Assembly (NCBI GenBank): GCA_016297675.1
Contig: JAEDGE010000045.1
Span: forward strand, 1 to 13,665
DNA: 13,665 nucleotides
Direction: 5' to 3'
Source of the DNA: Oscillospiraceae bacterium
GTDB lineage: Bacteria > Bacillota > Clostridia > Oscillospirales > Ruminococcaceae
The first letter of the stretch is position 1. The number at the start of each line of letters is the position of its first letter. This document shows, in pieces, positions 1 through 6,741 of this stretch. The notes under the pieces were generated by a model that saw nothing but the letters and a program-made list of their open reading frames with translations, did not search any database and was not told the origin of the DNA. A program made the translations under genes and the position numbers.

Positions 1-1
1 A

Positions 2-49
2 AAACAAATTTTAGAGCACGTTGCAAGTATCGACAAAAAACTACAATGA
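2..49 (+). CDS. Possible C-terminal tail of a protein entering from the left (partial)
   Basis: An open frame runs in from the window edge and stops at TGA 47-49. It encodes 15 residues, KQILEHVASIDKKLQ, which read like the charged amphipathic helix that often ends a protein. A plus-oriented terminator follows at 101-150, which fits a gene ending here. The piece is too short to identify. The other plus frames also run from the edge for a while, so the choice of frame is a judgement. Confidence 0.3.
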   Translation, partial: KQILEHVASIDKKLQ

Positions 50-100
50 AATGTGCTATCATAGTAATAGATTCGCTGACCGTCCAATAGGCAGACGAAC

Positions 101-150
101 AAAAAACCGCTCCGCTGGATTCCTTATCTATCCGGTGGGGCGGTTTTTTT
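101..150 (+). terminator. Rho-independent terminator, stronger on the plus strand
   Basis: A 14-bp stem (107-120 with 130-143) has a 9-base loop and is flanked by six A's and seven T's. Three of the pairs are G-U in the plus-strand RNA (111/139, 114/136, 116/134). In the minus-strand RNA these become C-A mismatches. The hairpin was therefore probably shaped for a plus-strand transcript coming from the left, and works less well for the cotJ transcript arriving from the right. Confidence 0.8.
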
Positions 151-171
151 TATTGATTTATATGTATGAGT

Positions 172-204
172 TCAATATGATAATTTCTTCTCATAAACCC
201 ACAT
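172..204 (-). pseudogene. cotJC: cotJC remnant: first ten codons only
   Basis: Directly after the cotJB stop, a GGAGG (214-218) lies 9 bases before ATG 202-204. The frame reads MWVYEKKLSY and then TGA. From memory, CotJC proteins (spore-coat manganese-catalase family, about 190 residues) begin MWVYEKKLQYPV, and cotJC is normally the third gene of cotJABC. Signal and start match, but nothing resembling the rest of CotJC follows in any minus frame as far as position 1, where instead there is a terminator. I infer a deletion that removed nearly all of cotJC but kept its ribosome binding site. A short peptide may still be translated. The identity rests on ten residues plus gene order. Confidence 0.6.
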
Positions 205-205
205 C

Positions 206-460
206 TCAATTCGCCTCCTGTTCCCATGGCCATGGTGCATCTGTCCAGTTCCAACGCTCCGTTGTATCCGACTGATACGCCTGAATCGGACCGTATTTTT
301 CCGTATACATCTTTTCTGCTTTTTTCTTCATTTCTAAATGTTTCCGATACTGCTCCATTGCCCGTTTGCAGTTCGGATGCGTATCCAGATATAACTGTAA
401 TTCGTAGAGCACAAAATCACATTGCTGGATGCTTTGCAGCAGCATCTCTCGTTCACGCAT
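206..460 (-). CDS. cotJB: Spore coat protein CotJB
   Basis: This 84-residue protein has the CotJB marks: LYLDTHP at residues 23-29, KYGPI near 55, and the Trp-rich end PWPWE at 76-80. In Bacillus, CotJB is a small coat component made in the mother cell together with CotJA and CotJC; its biochemical role is not settled. The open frame extends further upstream, but ATG 458-460 is chosen because a GGAGG (471-475) lies just before it and the upstream part would overlap cotJA widely. With this start it overlaps the 3' end of cotJA by 8 bases, indicating translational coupling. The partner cotJC is reduced to a stub immediately downstream. Confidence 0.88.
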   Translation of the reverse strand: MREREMLLQSIQQCDFVLYELQLYLDTHPNCKRAMEQYRKHLEMKKKAEKMYTEKYGPIQAYQSDTTERWNWTDAPWPWEQEAN

Positions 461-695
461 GAGACGCACCTCCCGGACAGAATGGTTTATGCAGCTGTGG
501 GAAAATGGTTCCCTTTGGAAACCCTTCTTCTGCTGTATATACCGTATCCCATTGCTGATACGGCACATATGCCATCCCAATCGGCATCTCCTCCGGTAAC
601 GACGAAATCCGATTCGATTTCGGTGCTTCCTCTAACAGATGAAACCGATTCCATGCCGCATCCTGCAAAAAATCAAATTGCATATCAGATTGCAT
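453..695 (-). CDS. cotJA: Spore coat-associated protein CotJA
   Basis: The 80-residue protein carries the CotJA core: PIGMAYVPYQQW at 38-49, then GTIFPQL at 62-68 and a short Pro/Gly tail. CotJA is a small coat protein of the mother-cell compartment during sporulation and is thought to act with CotJB and CotJC. The start at 693-695 is preceded by GAGGGG and a six-T spacer, an acceptable ribosome binding site; a second Met at residue 5 is an alternative. It heads the minus-strand cotJ cluster and is transcribed divergently from the xylanase gene. In Bacillus the operon depends on sigma-E. I could not fix a convincing sigma-E promoter here. Confidence 0.88.
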   Translation of the reverse strand: MQSDMQFDFLQDAAWNRFHLLEEAPKSNRISSLPEEMPIGMAYVPYQQWDTVYTAEEGFPKGTIFPQLHKPFCPGGASHA

Positions 696-1048
696 AAAAA
701 CCCCTCACTTTTTCCACAGTTCGATGGCAGCTCTGCGGACAGAGCGTACAAACCATCTACTGCAACATATGCAGAATAGACGGAATTGGTGACATCGTCC
801 ATCCTGCCTGTCCACTGCTCTCCTGATTTTTATGCAGAATGCTATATTTTTCCCTTTATTTCTTGTCATTTTTAACAAAAAATAAGCTGATTCCAAACAA
901 AAGTATTTACATTTCAGAAAAAATATGGTATACTAAACCCATCTGATTTTGTTACAGATCTTGCAAACAGAATCATGAAAACACCATAAAATGGCATATC
1001 AATGCATTCGTTCTTTATCATTTTGAACTCTATGGGAGGGCACTTTTT
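696..1048. other. Divergent intergenic region between cotJA and the xylanase gene
   Basis: This 353-base AT-rich stretch must hold the minus-strand promoter of cotJ and the plus-strand promoter of the xylanase (listed separately at 906-934). The predicted xylanase leader is about 108 bases and contains a small stem, ATCTG (941-945) with CAGAT (955-959). The SD GGGAGGG lies at 1034-1040. Open frames here on the minus strand (for example 705-896) have no SD and unlikely composition. No other structure was recognised. Confidence 0.6.
906..934 (+). promoter_or_regulatory. Sigma-A promoter of the GH10 xylanase gene
   Basis: TTTACA (906-911) and TATACT (929-934) are separated by exactly 17 bases. 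The -10 box is extended (TG at 926-927). Transcription would start near 941, giving a leader of about 108 bases before the ATG. Confidence 0.82.
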
Positions 1049-2923
1049 ATGAAACGACATACGACAAAAAAACTCCTTGCCGGATTGCTGAGCACAGTGC
1101 TGCTCGGAACTTCTATCCCGTTTGCAGCCGTTACGGCAGAGGATACAGCAACTGGAAATGTCATTTATAGTACAGACTTTGAAAGCGGTGATATTCTGTT
1201 TACTGGCAGAGACGGTATCGGCACGCTTTCTCTCTCTACTGCACAAGCATACAGCGGTTCTTCTTCTTTATATATGACTGACCGTACAAAAGGCTGGCAT
1301 GGTCCACAGCTGCTGTTAGATGACATTTGTGAACCGAATAAGGAATACACCGTCAGTGCCTATGCCATGACGGCTTGGTACAATACTATTAAACTCAGCA
1401 TAGAATACACAGATGCAGCTGGAGAACGGCATTACGACAACTTGTCTTCCGGCGTTTCCAATGGTAACTGGGCAGAATTTTCCAATATCAAATTCAGCTT
1501 TACAGACGATGTCACCAATGTTTATATCTACTTTGAATGCAACGATGGTGCTGATATGTACATTGATGACTTCACCCTTGCGGAAGCACCCGTCATTCCG
1601 ATTCAGGAAGACATTGCTTCTCTGAAGGATGTTTACAGCGGCTACTTCAAAATTGGAACTGCCATCATGGCTTCCAATCTGGCATCCCCATCCTTTATGG
1701 ATCTGGTAGAAAAGCACTTTAACGAAAGTATCACATTCGGCAATGAACTGAAACCAGACTACGTACTGGATCAGGCTGCTTCACAGGAAAAAGGCAACGA
1801 TGTGAATCCGCAAGTAAACTTTGCACAGGCAGATGCCCTACTGAAATATTGTGCAGAACATAAAATTCCGGTGCGTGGTCATACCCTCGTATGGCACAGT
1901 CAGACACCGGACTGGTTCTTCAAAGAAGGCTTCTCTGATGACGGTGCCTGGGTGGACAAGGATACCATGCTCCAGAGAATGGAAAACTATATCAAGAACG
2001 TCATGGAAGGTCTGGCAACCCAGTATCCAGATGTGGAATTCTATGCTTGGGACGTTGTCAATGAAGCGTGGACAGATAATGGTACGCCTCGGGAAGCTGG
2101 CTCCAGCAAATCTGAAGACTCCAACAGCTCCGCATGGGTTCGCATTTTCGGCGACAACTCTTTCATTGAACCAGCATTTGAATATGCAAGAAAGTATGCA
2201 CCGGCTGGATGCAAGCTCTATTACAACGACTTCAACGAATATATGCCGAGTAAGACCACTGCCATCTATGATATGGCAATGGATTTAAAGGAGAAAGGCT
2301 TGATTGACGGAATCGGCATGCAGTCTCACTTGGATGTTGGCTTCCCGACTGCTTCTGCATACAGAAAAGCACTGGATAAATTTGCTTCGACCGGTTTGGA
2401 TGTTCAGATCACTGAGTTGGATATTACCACTTCGGATACTTCTGAAACAGGTTTGCAAAATCAGGCACAGCTTTACAGTGATATTTTCGACGTTTATGTA
2501 GATTATGCGGACAGCATTTCTGCGGTTGTCATCTGGGGCGTAACCGACGACCAGAGCTGGCGTGCAAGCAGAGTACCGCTGCTGTTTGATGAAAACTTTC
2601 AGGCAAAACCGGCATTCTACTCTGTCATTGATGATGTAGAACCCAAGGTAACCACTACCACAACAACGGGTACGACAACGACGACTACAGAAACTACTAC
2701 AACGACTACAACCGATCCAGATATCATACTGGGCGATGTTGATTTGGATGGCATTGTAAGATTGAACGACTTGATTCTGTTGCAGAAATACCTGATTCGG
2801 AAGGAAACTCTGAATGCAGAACAGGGAAAAGCTGCAGATATGAATCAGGATGATCAGATCAATGTCGTTGACATCATACTGTGGGAACGACTAGCTATCT
2901 TTACACAAAACTGGGATGCATAA
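1049..2923 (+). CDS. Secreted cellulosomal endo-1,4-beta-xylanase (CBM22-like, GH10, dockerin)
   Basis: A 624-residue extracellular enzyme expected to cleave internal beta-1,4 bonds of xylan. Layout: signal peptide 1-30; CBM22-like beta-sandwich about 35-180, binding xylan; GH10 catalytic domain about 185-530; Thr-rich linker 535-556; type I dockerin about 559-622. In GH10 the acid/base is E339 in WDVVNEAW and the nucleophile is E456 in ITELD, so both catalytic residues are present. The dockerin repeats have calcium ligands D563/D565/D567/D574 and D597/N599/D601/D608; the second loop has D602 where Gly is usual. The dockerin should bind a cohesin on a scaffoldin encoded elsewhere. Start: GGGAGGG 8 bases before ATG. 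The gene is monocistronic between its own promoter and a terminator. Pairs functionally with the GH26 mannanase at the other end of the window. Confidence 0.95.
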   Translation: MKRHTTKKLLAGLLSTVLLGTSIPFAAVTAEDTATGNVIYSTDFESGDILFTGRDGIGTLSLSTAQAYSGSSSLYMTDRTKGWHGPQLLLDDICEPNKEYTVSAYAMTAWYNTIKLSIEYTDAAGERHYDNLSSGVSNGNWAEFSNIKFSFTDDVTNVYIYFECNDGADMYIDDFTLAEAPVIPIQEDIASLKDVYSGYFKIGTAIMASNLASPSFMDLVEKHFNESITFGNELKPDYVLDQAASQEKGNDVNPQVNFAQADALLKYCAEHKIPVRGHTLVWHSQTPDWFFKEGFSDDGAWVDKDTMLQRMENYIKNVMEGLATQYPDVEFYAWDVVNEAWTDNGTPREAGSSKSEDSNSSAWVRIFGDNSFIEPAFEYARKYAPAGCKLYYNDFNEYMPSKTTAIYDMAMDLKEKGLIDGIGMQSHLDVGFPTASAYRKALDKFASTGLDVQITELDITTSDTSETGLQNQAQLYSDIFDVYVDYADSISAVVIWGVTDDQSWRASRVPLLFDENFQAKPAFYSVIDDVEPKVTTTTTTGTTTTTTETTTTTTTDPDIILGDVDLDGIVRLNDLILLQKYLIRKETLNAEQGKAADMNQDDQINVVDIILWERLAIFTQNWDA

Positions 2924-2944
2924 CCCTTTTATCTAAAATCAAAA

Positions 2945-2984
2945 CAGCGTCTTCTTTGCTGGTGCAGAGAGGACGCTGCTTTTT
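2945..2984 (+). terminator. Rho-independent terminator of the xylanase gene
   Basis: An 11-bp stem (2945-2955 with 2968-2978, one G-U pair) has a 12-base loop and is followed by C and five T's. It lies 22 bases after the xylanase stop and just before the CIRCE element, so it separates the two transcription units. Confidence 0.85.
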
Positions 2985-2994
2985 CGCAATTGAG

Positions 2995-3003
2995 TTAGCA
3001 CTC
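2995..3003 (+). promoter_or_regulatory. Extra CIRCE half-site
   Basis: TTAGCACTC occurs here as an exact copy of the left arm of the CIRCE element that begins 23 bases further on. No matching right arm follows at the normal 9-base spacing. It could be a remnant of a second operator or an accessory HrcA contact. Confidence 0.55.
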
Positions 3004-3017
3004 GCAATTAACCTCTA

Positions 3018-3044
3018 TTAGCACTCTTTCTCTTAGAGTGCTAA
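3018..3044 (+). promoter_or_regulatory. CIRCE operator (HrcA repressor binding site)
   Basis: TTAGCACTC (3018-3026), nine bases, then GAGTGCTAA (3036-3044): a perfect match to the CIRCE consensus. In Firmicutes, HrcA binds this element and represses heat-shock operons until HrcA inactivation at high temperature. Here the next genes are two small heat-shock proteins instead of groESL or dnaK. Promoter boxes are uncertain: TTGAGT (2990-2995) with CTCTAT (3013-3018) at 17 bases would be overlapped by the operator; TTCACA (3058-3063) with CATATA (3082-3087) at 18 bases lies just after it. Confidence 0.93.
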
Positions 3045-3262
3045 ATTTCATCCATTTTTCACAGTCTCATCGCAAACCTTTCATATAAGGGCAGTATCAT
3101 AAGGACAATGAAAGAAAGGAATGAGACCAATGGAACGGAATCACAAAAAATAGCAATCACAATCCGCAAGGCAGTTGCTACACTGCCAGCAGATTCCAAA
3201 AACAAATGAAACATCCACCAGACACCCACGCAGGAAAACCTGCTTTTGAAGGAGGAATTTTT
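3045..3262 (+). other. Long leader before the first hsp20 gene, with a possible 33-codon leader ORF
   Basis: About 218 bases separate the CIRCE from the hsp20 start. A small frame runs from ATG 3108 to TGA 3207-3209 and encodes 33 residues rich in Lys, Asn and Thr. Its stop overlaps an ATG at 3206 (ATGA) that is in frame with hsp20 and would give a 19-residue extension. The SD before 3108 is poor (AAGGA, spacing about 3), whereas hsp20 has a strong SD at 3251-3255, so the small frame is probably not a gene. A 5-bp hairpin (GCAGG/CCTGC, 3230-3243) lies just upstream of that SD. Confidence 0.3.
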
Positions 3263-3688
3263 ATGTATACCATGACACCGTTTGAAAAGAAACACCTTGA
3301 TTTATTGAACGCTTTTCACGATTTTGAAAACGACTTTTTCGCTGGCACCACAAACATGAACAGCTGCAAAACCGATATTCGGGACGAAGGCGACAAGTTT
3401 GTGATGGAAACCGAGCTGCCGGGCTTTGAAAAGGATGAAATTCATCTGGATGTACAGGAAGACCGCTTGCAGCTGACGGCAGAACACCATACCAACAGCG
3501 AAGAAAAGGACGAAAAGAAAAACTACATTCGTCGGGAACGTTCTGATATATCGTATCAGAGAAGCTTCGACCTGTCCGGTATTGATACTGACAAATTGGA
3601 AGCAGAATATAAAAACGGCATTTTATATGTGACCCTGCCCAAGAAACAACCGGATGTACCGGTTTCCAAGCGGCTGGAAGTGAAATAA
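3263..3688 (+). CDS. Small heat-shock protein, Hsp20/alpha-crystallin family (copy 1)
   Basis: A 141-residue cytoplasmic ATP-independent chaperone that would hold unfolding proteins in a refoldable state. The alpha-crystallin domain spans about 36-127. It includes KTDIRDEGDKFVMETELPGF (36-55), the region family members share before strands 2-3, and the hallmark AEYKNGILYVTLPK (114-127, pattern A-x-x-x-x-G-x-L). The N-terminal arm is short with aromatic residues; the C-terminal tail ends RLEVK without a clear I-x-I motif. The start at 3263 is chosen because GGAGG (3251-3255) lies 7 bases before it; the frame is open further upstream to ATG 3206. A second hsp20 follows 105 bases later and both lie downstream of the CIRCE site, so HrcA control of both is likely. 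Confidence 0.95.
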   Translation: MYTMTPFEKKHLDLLNAFHDFENDFFAGTTNMNSCKTDIRDEGDKFVMETELPGFEKDEIHLDVQEDRLQLTAEHHTNSEEKDEKKNYIRRERSDISYQRSFDLSGIDTDKLEAEYKNGILYVTLPKKQPDVPVSKRLEVK

Positions 3689-3707
3689 GCATTCCCTTTT
3701 TCCACCT

Positions 3708-3737
3708 GATGCAGCCCTCTGAAAGGAGGACTGCATC
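3708..3737 (+). other. Hairpin between the two hsp20 genes
   Basis: GATGCAG (3708-3714) pairs with CTGCATC (3731-3737), and a further CCTCT/AGGAGG stretch pairs inside after one C-A mismatch. There is no T tract, so it is not a normal terminator. It may act as an mRNA processing or stability element. The inner arm contains an SD-like AGGAGG with no start codon in range. Confidence 0.5.
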
Positions 3738-3793
3738 GTAACATACAACAGGAAATCATCATTTATTTTACCTTAAAACAGGAGGAATTCATT

Positions 3794-4213
3794 ATGTATG
3801 GCTTGACAACATTTGCAAAAGGTCCATTTTCTTTATTTGATTCGTTCCGTGATTTTGATCGCAATTTTTTCAACAATACAGAAGTTTGCAGCTTCAAGAC
3901 CGATATTCGGGAGGAAGATGACAAATATATCATGGAAGCTGAACTGCCGGGCTTTGAAAAAGGTGACATCCAGCTGGATGTAAACGGCGATGAACTGGTT
4001 TTATCTGCTGTACACAGTCAGGAACAATTGGAAAAGACCAAGGGAACTTACATTTGTCGGGAACGTTCCTACAATTCGTACAAACGACGGTTTGATATTT
4101 CCGGCATTGATGCAGAAAAAATTGAAGCAGAATACAAAAACGGCATTCTCTATATGATTCTGCCGAAAAAGCAGCCAGACGTACCGACATCCAGACGACT
4201 GGAAATCAAATAA
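3794..4213 (+). CDS. Small heat-shock protein, Hsp20/alpha-crystallin family (copy 2)
   Basis: A 139-residue paralog of the preceding gene, easily aligned along its length: KTDIREEDDKYIMEAELPGF (35-54) and the hallmark EAEYKNGILYMILPKKQPDV (111-130), ending RRLEIK. The tail is close to, but not exactly, the I-x-I anchor. The region around residues 60-100 differs most between the copies. SD GGAGG (3781-3785) lies 8 bases before the ATG. No promoter is evident in the 105 bases before it, so it is probably cotranscribed with copy 1 from the CIRCE-controlled promoter. A strong terminator lies about 110 bases downstream. Tandem hsp20 copies that differ in surface residues may form mixed oligomers or serve different clients; that is inference. 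Confidence 0.95.
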   Translation: MYGLTTFAKGPFSLFDSFRDFDRNFFNNTEVCSFKTDIREEDDKYIMEAELPGFEKGDIQLDVNGDELVLSAVHSQEQLEKTKGTYICRERSYNSYKRRFDISGIDAEKIEAEYKNGILYMILPKKQPDVPTSRRLEIK

Positions 4214-4321
4214 GCAGCATATCTGCAAACTGTGCCAGCCATTTTTTGATTGCATTTCCGGTCTACAACGAACACTGCCCTCCTACAGGTGTTCGCTGCA
4301 CCGTTTCTATAAATTCTCTCC

Positions 4322-4353
4322 AAACGACCCTCTTTTCTGAGGGTCGTTTTTTT
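4322..4353 (+). terminator. Rho-independent terminator of the hsp20 operon
   Basis: A perfect stem AAACGACCCTC/GAGGGTCGTTT (4322-4332 with 4339-4349) has a 6-base loop and runs into a continuous stretch of T's (4347-4353). It ends two bases before the tex -35 box. Confidence 0.93.
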
Positions 4354-4354
4354 A

Positions 4355-4383
4355 TTGCAAACTGTCCGTTTTTGTGCTATAAT
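4355..4383 (+). promoter_or_regulatory. Sigma-A promoter of tex
   Basis: TTGCAA (4355-4360), 17 bases, TATAAT (4378-4383), with the extended TG at 4375-4376. Transcription would begin near 4390, which leaves room for the SD at 4402-4407 and decides the start of tex. Confidence 0.88.
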
Positions 4384-4417
4384 CAATGGGGATAAAAAAT
4401 TAGGAGGCGGTTTTCCC

Positions 4418-6577
4418 TTGCAAATTATCGATATTTTGACAGAAGAATTTCATTTGCGAAAAGAACAGGTCGAACATACCGTTGCCCTGCTGGATGACGG
4501 CAAAACCATTCCCTTTATTGCCCGTTACCGGAAAGAGGCAACCGGTTCCCTGGATGACCAATTGCTGCGGCAGCTGGACACCCGTCTGCAATATCTGCGG
4601 AAGCTGGAACAGCGAAAAGAAGAAATCCGGACTGCCATCGCCGCACAGGAAAAATTAACGCCGGAATTGGAACAGCAAATTCAAGCTGCCAAAACACTGG
4701 TCGAAGCAGAAGATCTCTATCTCCCCTATCGTCCAAAGCGGAAAACAAGAGCTTCTGCCGCCATTGCCCGTGGCTTGGAACCACTTGCTCGTCTGCTGAT
4801 GGAACAAAAACCGGACACCCATCCAGCAGAAGCGGCAGCGGCTTTTGTCCAGCCGGAACAGGACGTGCCCGACACCGAGGCAGCTCTACAAGGAGCCATG
4901 GATATTTTAGCGGAGGAAATGGCAAATGATGCCGCCCTGCGAAAACAAATGCGGCGGTTTACCATGCTGAGTGGCACATTATATGCCCGTGCAGTCGATG
5001 ACGAAGCAGAAACACCCTACCGCAATTACTATGACTTTCAGTCCCCTATGGAAAAGCTTGCTGGACATCGGGTGCTTGCCATCAATCGAGGCGAACAGGA
5101 AAATGCCCTCAAGGTGAGCATTCAGCTGCCAGAGGGCAAAGGGGCTGCCATTGTGGTGCGGAAATATGTCAAGAATCAAAGTGCCAGTGCCCAACTGGTA
5201 CAGGCAGCCGCAGAAGATGCCTTTCAACGCCTGCTCTTTCCGGCAGTGGAACGAGAAATCCGGAAAAGTCTGACGGAAGAAGCCGAAACGGCTGCCATTC
5301 AGGTATTTGCTGCGAATCTCCGACAATTGCTGCTGGCAGCACCACTCAAAAATCAAACCGTGCTGGGCGTTGACCCCGGCTATCGAACCGGCTGCAAACT
5401 GGCAGTGGTAGATGCAACTGGTGCGGTTCTGGATACGGGTGTTGCCTATATTACCCTTGGCGAGGGGGCAAAAATGGAACAGGGAAAGGAAACCATCCAC
5501 CGCATGATGATTGCACATCATGTGACTGCGGTTGCGATTGGCAATGGAACTGCCTCCAGAGAAGCCGAAGCCGTTGTATCGGCTCTGCTGAAAACCCTGC
5601 CGCATCCAGCGGCTTATATGGTCGTTTCCGAGGCAGGTGCATCGGTTTACTCTGCTTCCAAGCTGGCAGCAGAGGAGTTTCCGGAATATGATGTTTCCCT
5701 GCGAAGTGCGGTTTCCATTGCCAGACGGCTGCAAGATCCACTGGCAGAGCTGGTCAAAATTGACCCGCAGGCAATCGGTGTCGGACAATATCAGCACGAT
5801 ATGCCGAAAAAAGAACTGTCAGCGGCACTGGACGGCGTCGTAGAAGACTGTGTGAATGGGGTCGGCGTAGATTTGAATACTGCCTCTTTTTCCCTGCTCT
5901 CTCACGTTGCCGGCATTAACAGCACGATTGCAAAAAATATTGTTGCCTACCGGACAGAAAACGGAGCCTTTACCGACCGGAAACAGCTGAAAAAGGTATC
6001 CAAACTCGGTCCGAAGGCATTTGAACAGTGTGCCGGATTTCTGCGGATTCCCAATGCAGTCAATCCGCTGGACAACACCGCCGTGCACCCAGAAAGCTAT
6101 GCTGCTGCGAAAACCGTGCTGCAAGCCTGTGGGTTTTCGCTGTCTGCGATGTCTGCACAGAATCATCCGGAGCTGTTGACTGCCGCAAAGCAATACGGCA
6201 TTGCCAAACTGGCAGAACAGGCTGGTGTAGGTGTCCCAACGATGCAGGACATTGTACAGGAACTCGCAAAACCGGGACGTGACCCCAGAGAGGAACTGCC
6301 ACCACCCCTACTGCGGAGCGGCGATGTCATGGAGCTGAAAGACCTGAAGCCCGGTATGGAACTGATGGGAACAGTGCGGAATATCACCGACTTCGGTTGT
6401 TTCGTAGATGTCGGCGTTCATGAAGATGGTTTGGTACACATTTCTAAAATCTGTAATCGCTTTATCAAACATCCGTTAGAAGCAGTACAGGTTGGCGAAG
6501 TGGTGAAAGTCTGGGTCATGGAGGTCGATGTCAAACGTGGCAGGATCTCCCTGACAATGATTCCGCCAAAACAGTAA
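4418..6577 (+). CDS. tex: Tex-family RNA-binding transcription accessory protein
   Basis: A 719-residue cytoplasmic nucleic-acid-binding protein of the Tex family (bacterial relatives of eukaryotic Spt6), linked to transcription and RNA handling and stress tolerance. Visible parts: helical Tex N-terminus with GKTIPFIARYRKEATGSLDD in the first 50 residues; YqgF-like RNase H fold starting near GVDPGYRTGCK at 317-327; helix-hairpin-helix region about 487-560; S1 RNA-binding domain 638-716 (GTVRNITDFGCFVDVGVHED, ending GRISLTM). The length is normal for the family. The start is TTG at 4418: AGGAGG (4402-4407) lies 10 bases before it, while the frame's upstream ATG at 4355 lies inside the promoter and cannot be in the transcript. 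It follows the hsp20 operon but has its own promoter. Confidence 0.95.
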   Translation: MQIIDILTEEFHLRKEQVEHTVALLDDGKTIPFIARYRKEATGSLDDQLLRQLDTRLQYLRKLEQRKEEIRTAIAAQEKLTPELEQQIQAAKTLVEAEDLYLPYRPKRKTRASAAIARGLEPLARLLMEQKPDTHPAEAAAAFVQPEQDVPDTEAALQGAMDILAEEMANDAALRKQMRRFTMLSGTLYARAVDDEAETPYRNYYDFQSPMEKLAGHRVLAINRGEQENALKVSIQLPEGKGAAIVVRKYVKNQSASAQLVQAAAEDAFQRLLFPAVEREIRKSLTEEAETAAIQVFAANLRQLLLAAPLKNQTVLGVDPGYRTGCKLAVVDATGAVLDTGVAYITLGEGAKMEQGKETIHRMMIAHHVTAVAIGNGTASREAEAVVSALLKTLPHPAAYMVVSEAGASVYSASKLAAEEFPEYDVSLRSAVSIARRLQDPLAELVKIDPQAIGVGQYQHDMPKKELSAALDGVVEDCVNGVGVDLNTASFSLLSHVAGINSTIAKNIVAYRTENGAFTDRKQLKKVSKLGPKAFEQCAGFLRIPNAVNPLDNTAVHPESYAAAKTVLQACGFSLSAMSAQNHPELLTAAKQYGIAKLAEQAGVGVPTMQDIVQELAKPGRDPREELPPPLLRSGDVMELKDLKPGMELMGTVRNITDFGCFVDVGVHEDGLVHISKICNRFIKHPLEAVQVGEVVKVWVMEVDVKRGRISLTMIPPKQ

Positions 6578-6741
6578 TTTATGTTTCATGTGCGTTCAAT
6601 GAGCAAGTTTTACCCGCCGAATGGCGGACAGCGGTCACAGGCAGACAGCGTAGCGATTCTGCCGGACGGTTCAGAAAAGGTTTCCCTAAGAAATAGGACA
6701 ATGCATTTTTATCGAACTCATGTTATGTTCATTCTATCTTT
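6578..6741 (+). other. Unassigned GC-rich stretch with two hairpins after tex
   Basis: Between the tex stop and the next terminator lie hairpins CCGCC/GGCGG (6614-6618 with 6623-6627) and GGCAGA/TCTGCC (6640-6645 with 6658-6663). GC is visibly higher than in the AT-rich flanks. A frame from 6581 or 6599 runs through it, but it continues across the terminator and has no SD, so I do not call a gene. It could be the structured 3' UTR of tex, a small RNA or a decayed gene. Confidence 0.35.

Noticed and set aside
50..100. TGCTATCAT (54-62) as an extended -10 box
   Set aside because: No -35 at a usable distance, and no gene follows before the terminator.
705..896. 63-codon minus-strand frame upstream of cotJA
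   Set aside because: No SD, basic/Cys-rich random-looking composition, and it sits where the cotJ promoter is expected.
697..930. Sigma-E-type boxes for cotJA on the minus strand (for example CATATT with AATACTTT near 900-930, or a CATATGTT near 767)
   Set aside because: Partial matches only, and the distance to the gene or the box sequence is poor. It needs start mapping.
2640..2720. Repeated ACAACG/ACTACA units that might be a tandem-repeat or CRISPR-like array
   Set aside because: They encode the Thr-rich linker of the xylanase in frame. No spacer/repeat layout is present.
3059..3295. 78-codon minus-strand hydrophobic frame in the hsp20 leader
   Set aside because: No SD. It overlaps the hsp20 start antisense and lies within the heat-shock leader; no support.
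4979..5797. 272-codon minus-strand frame opposite tex
   Set aside because: Antisense to a well-supported gene. Composition is that of a shadow frame and there is no ribosome binding site.
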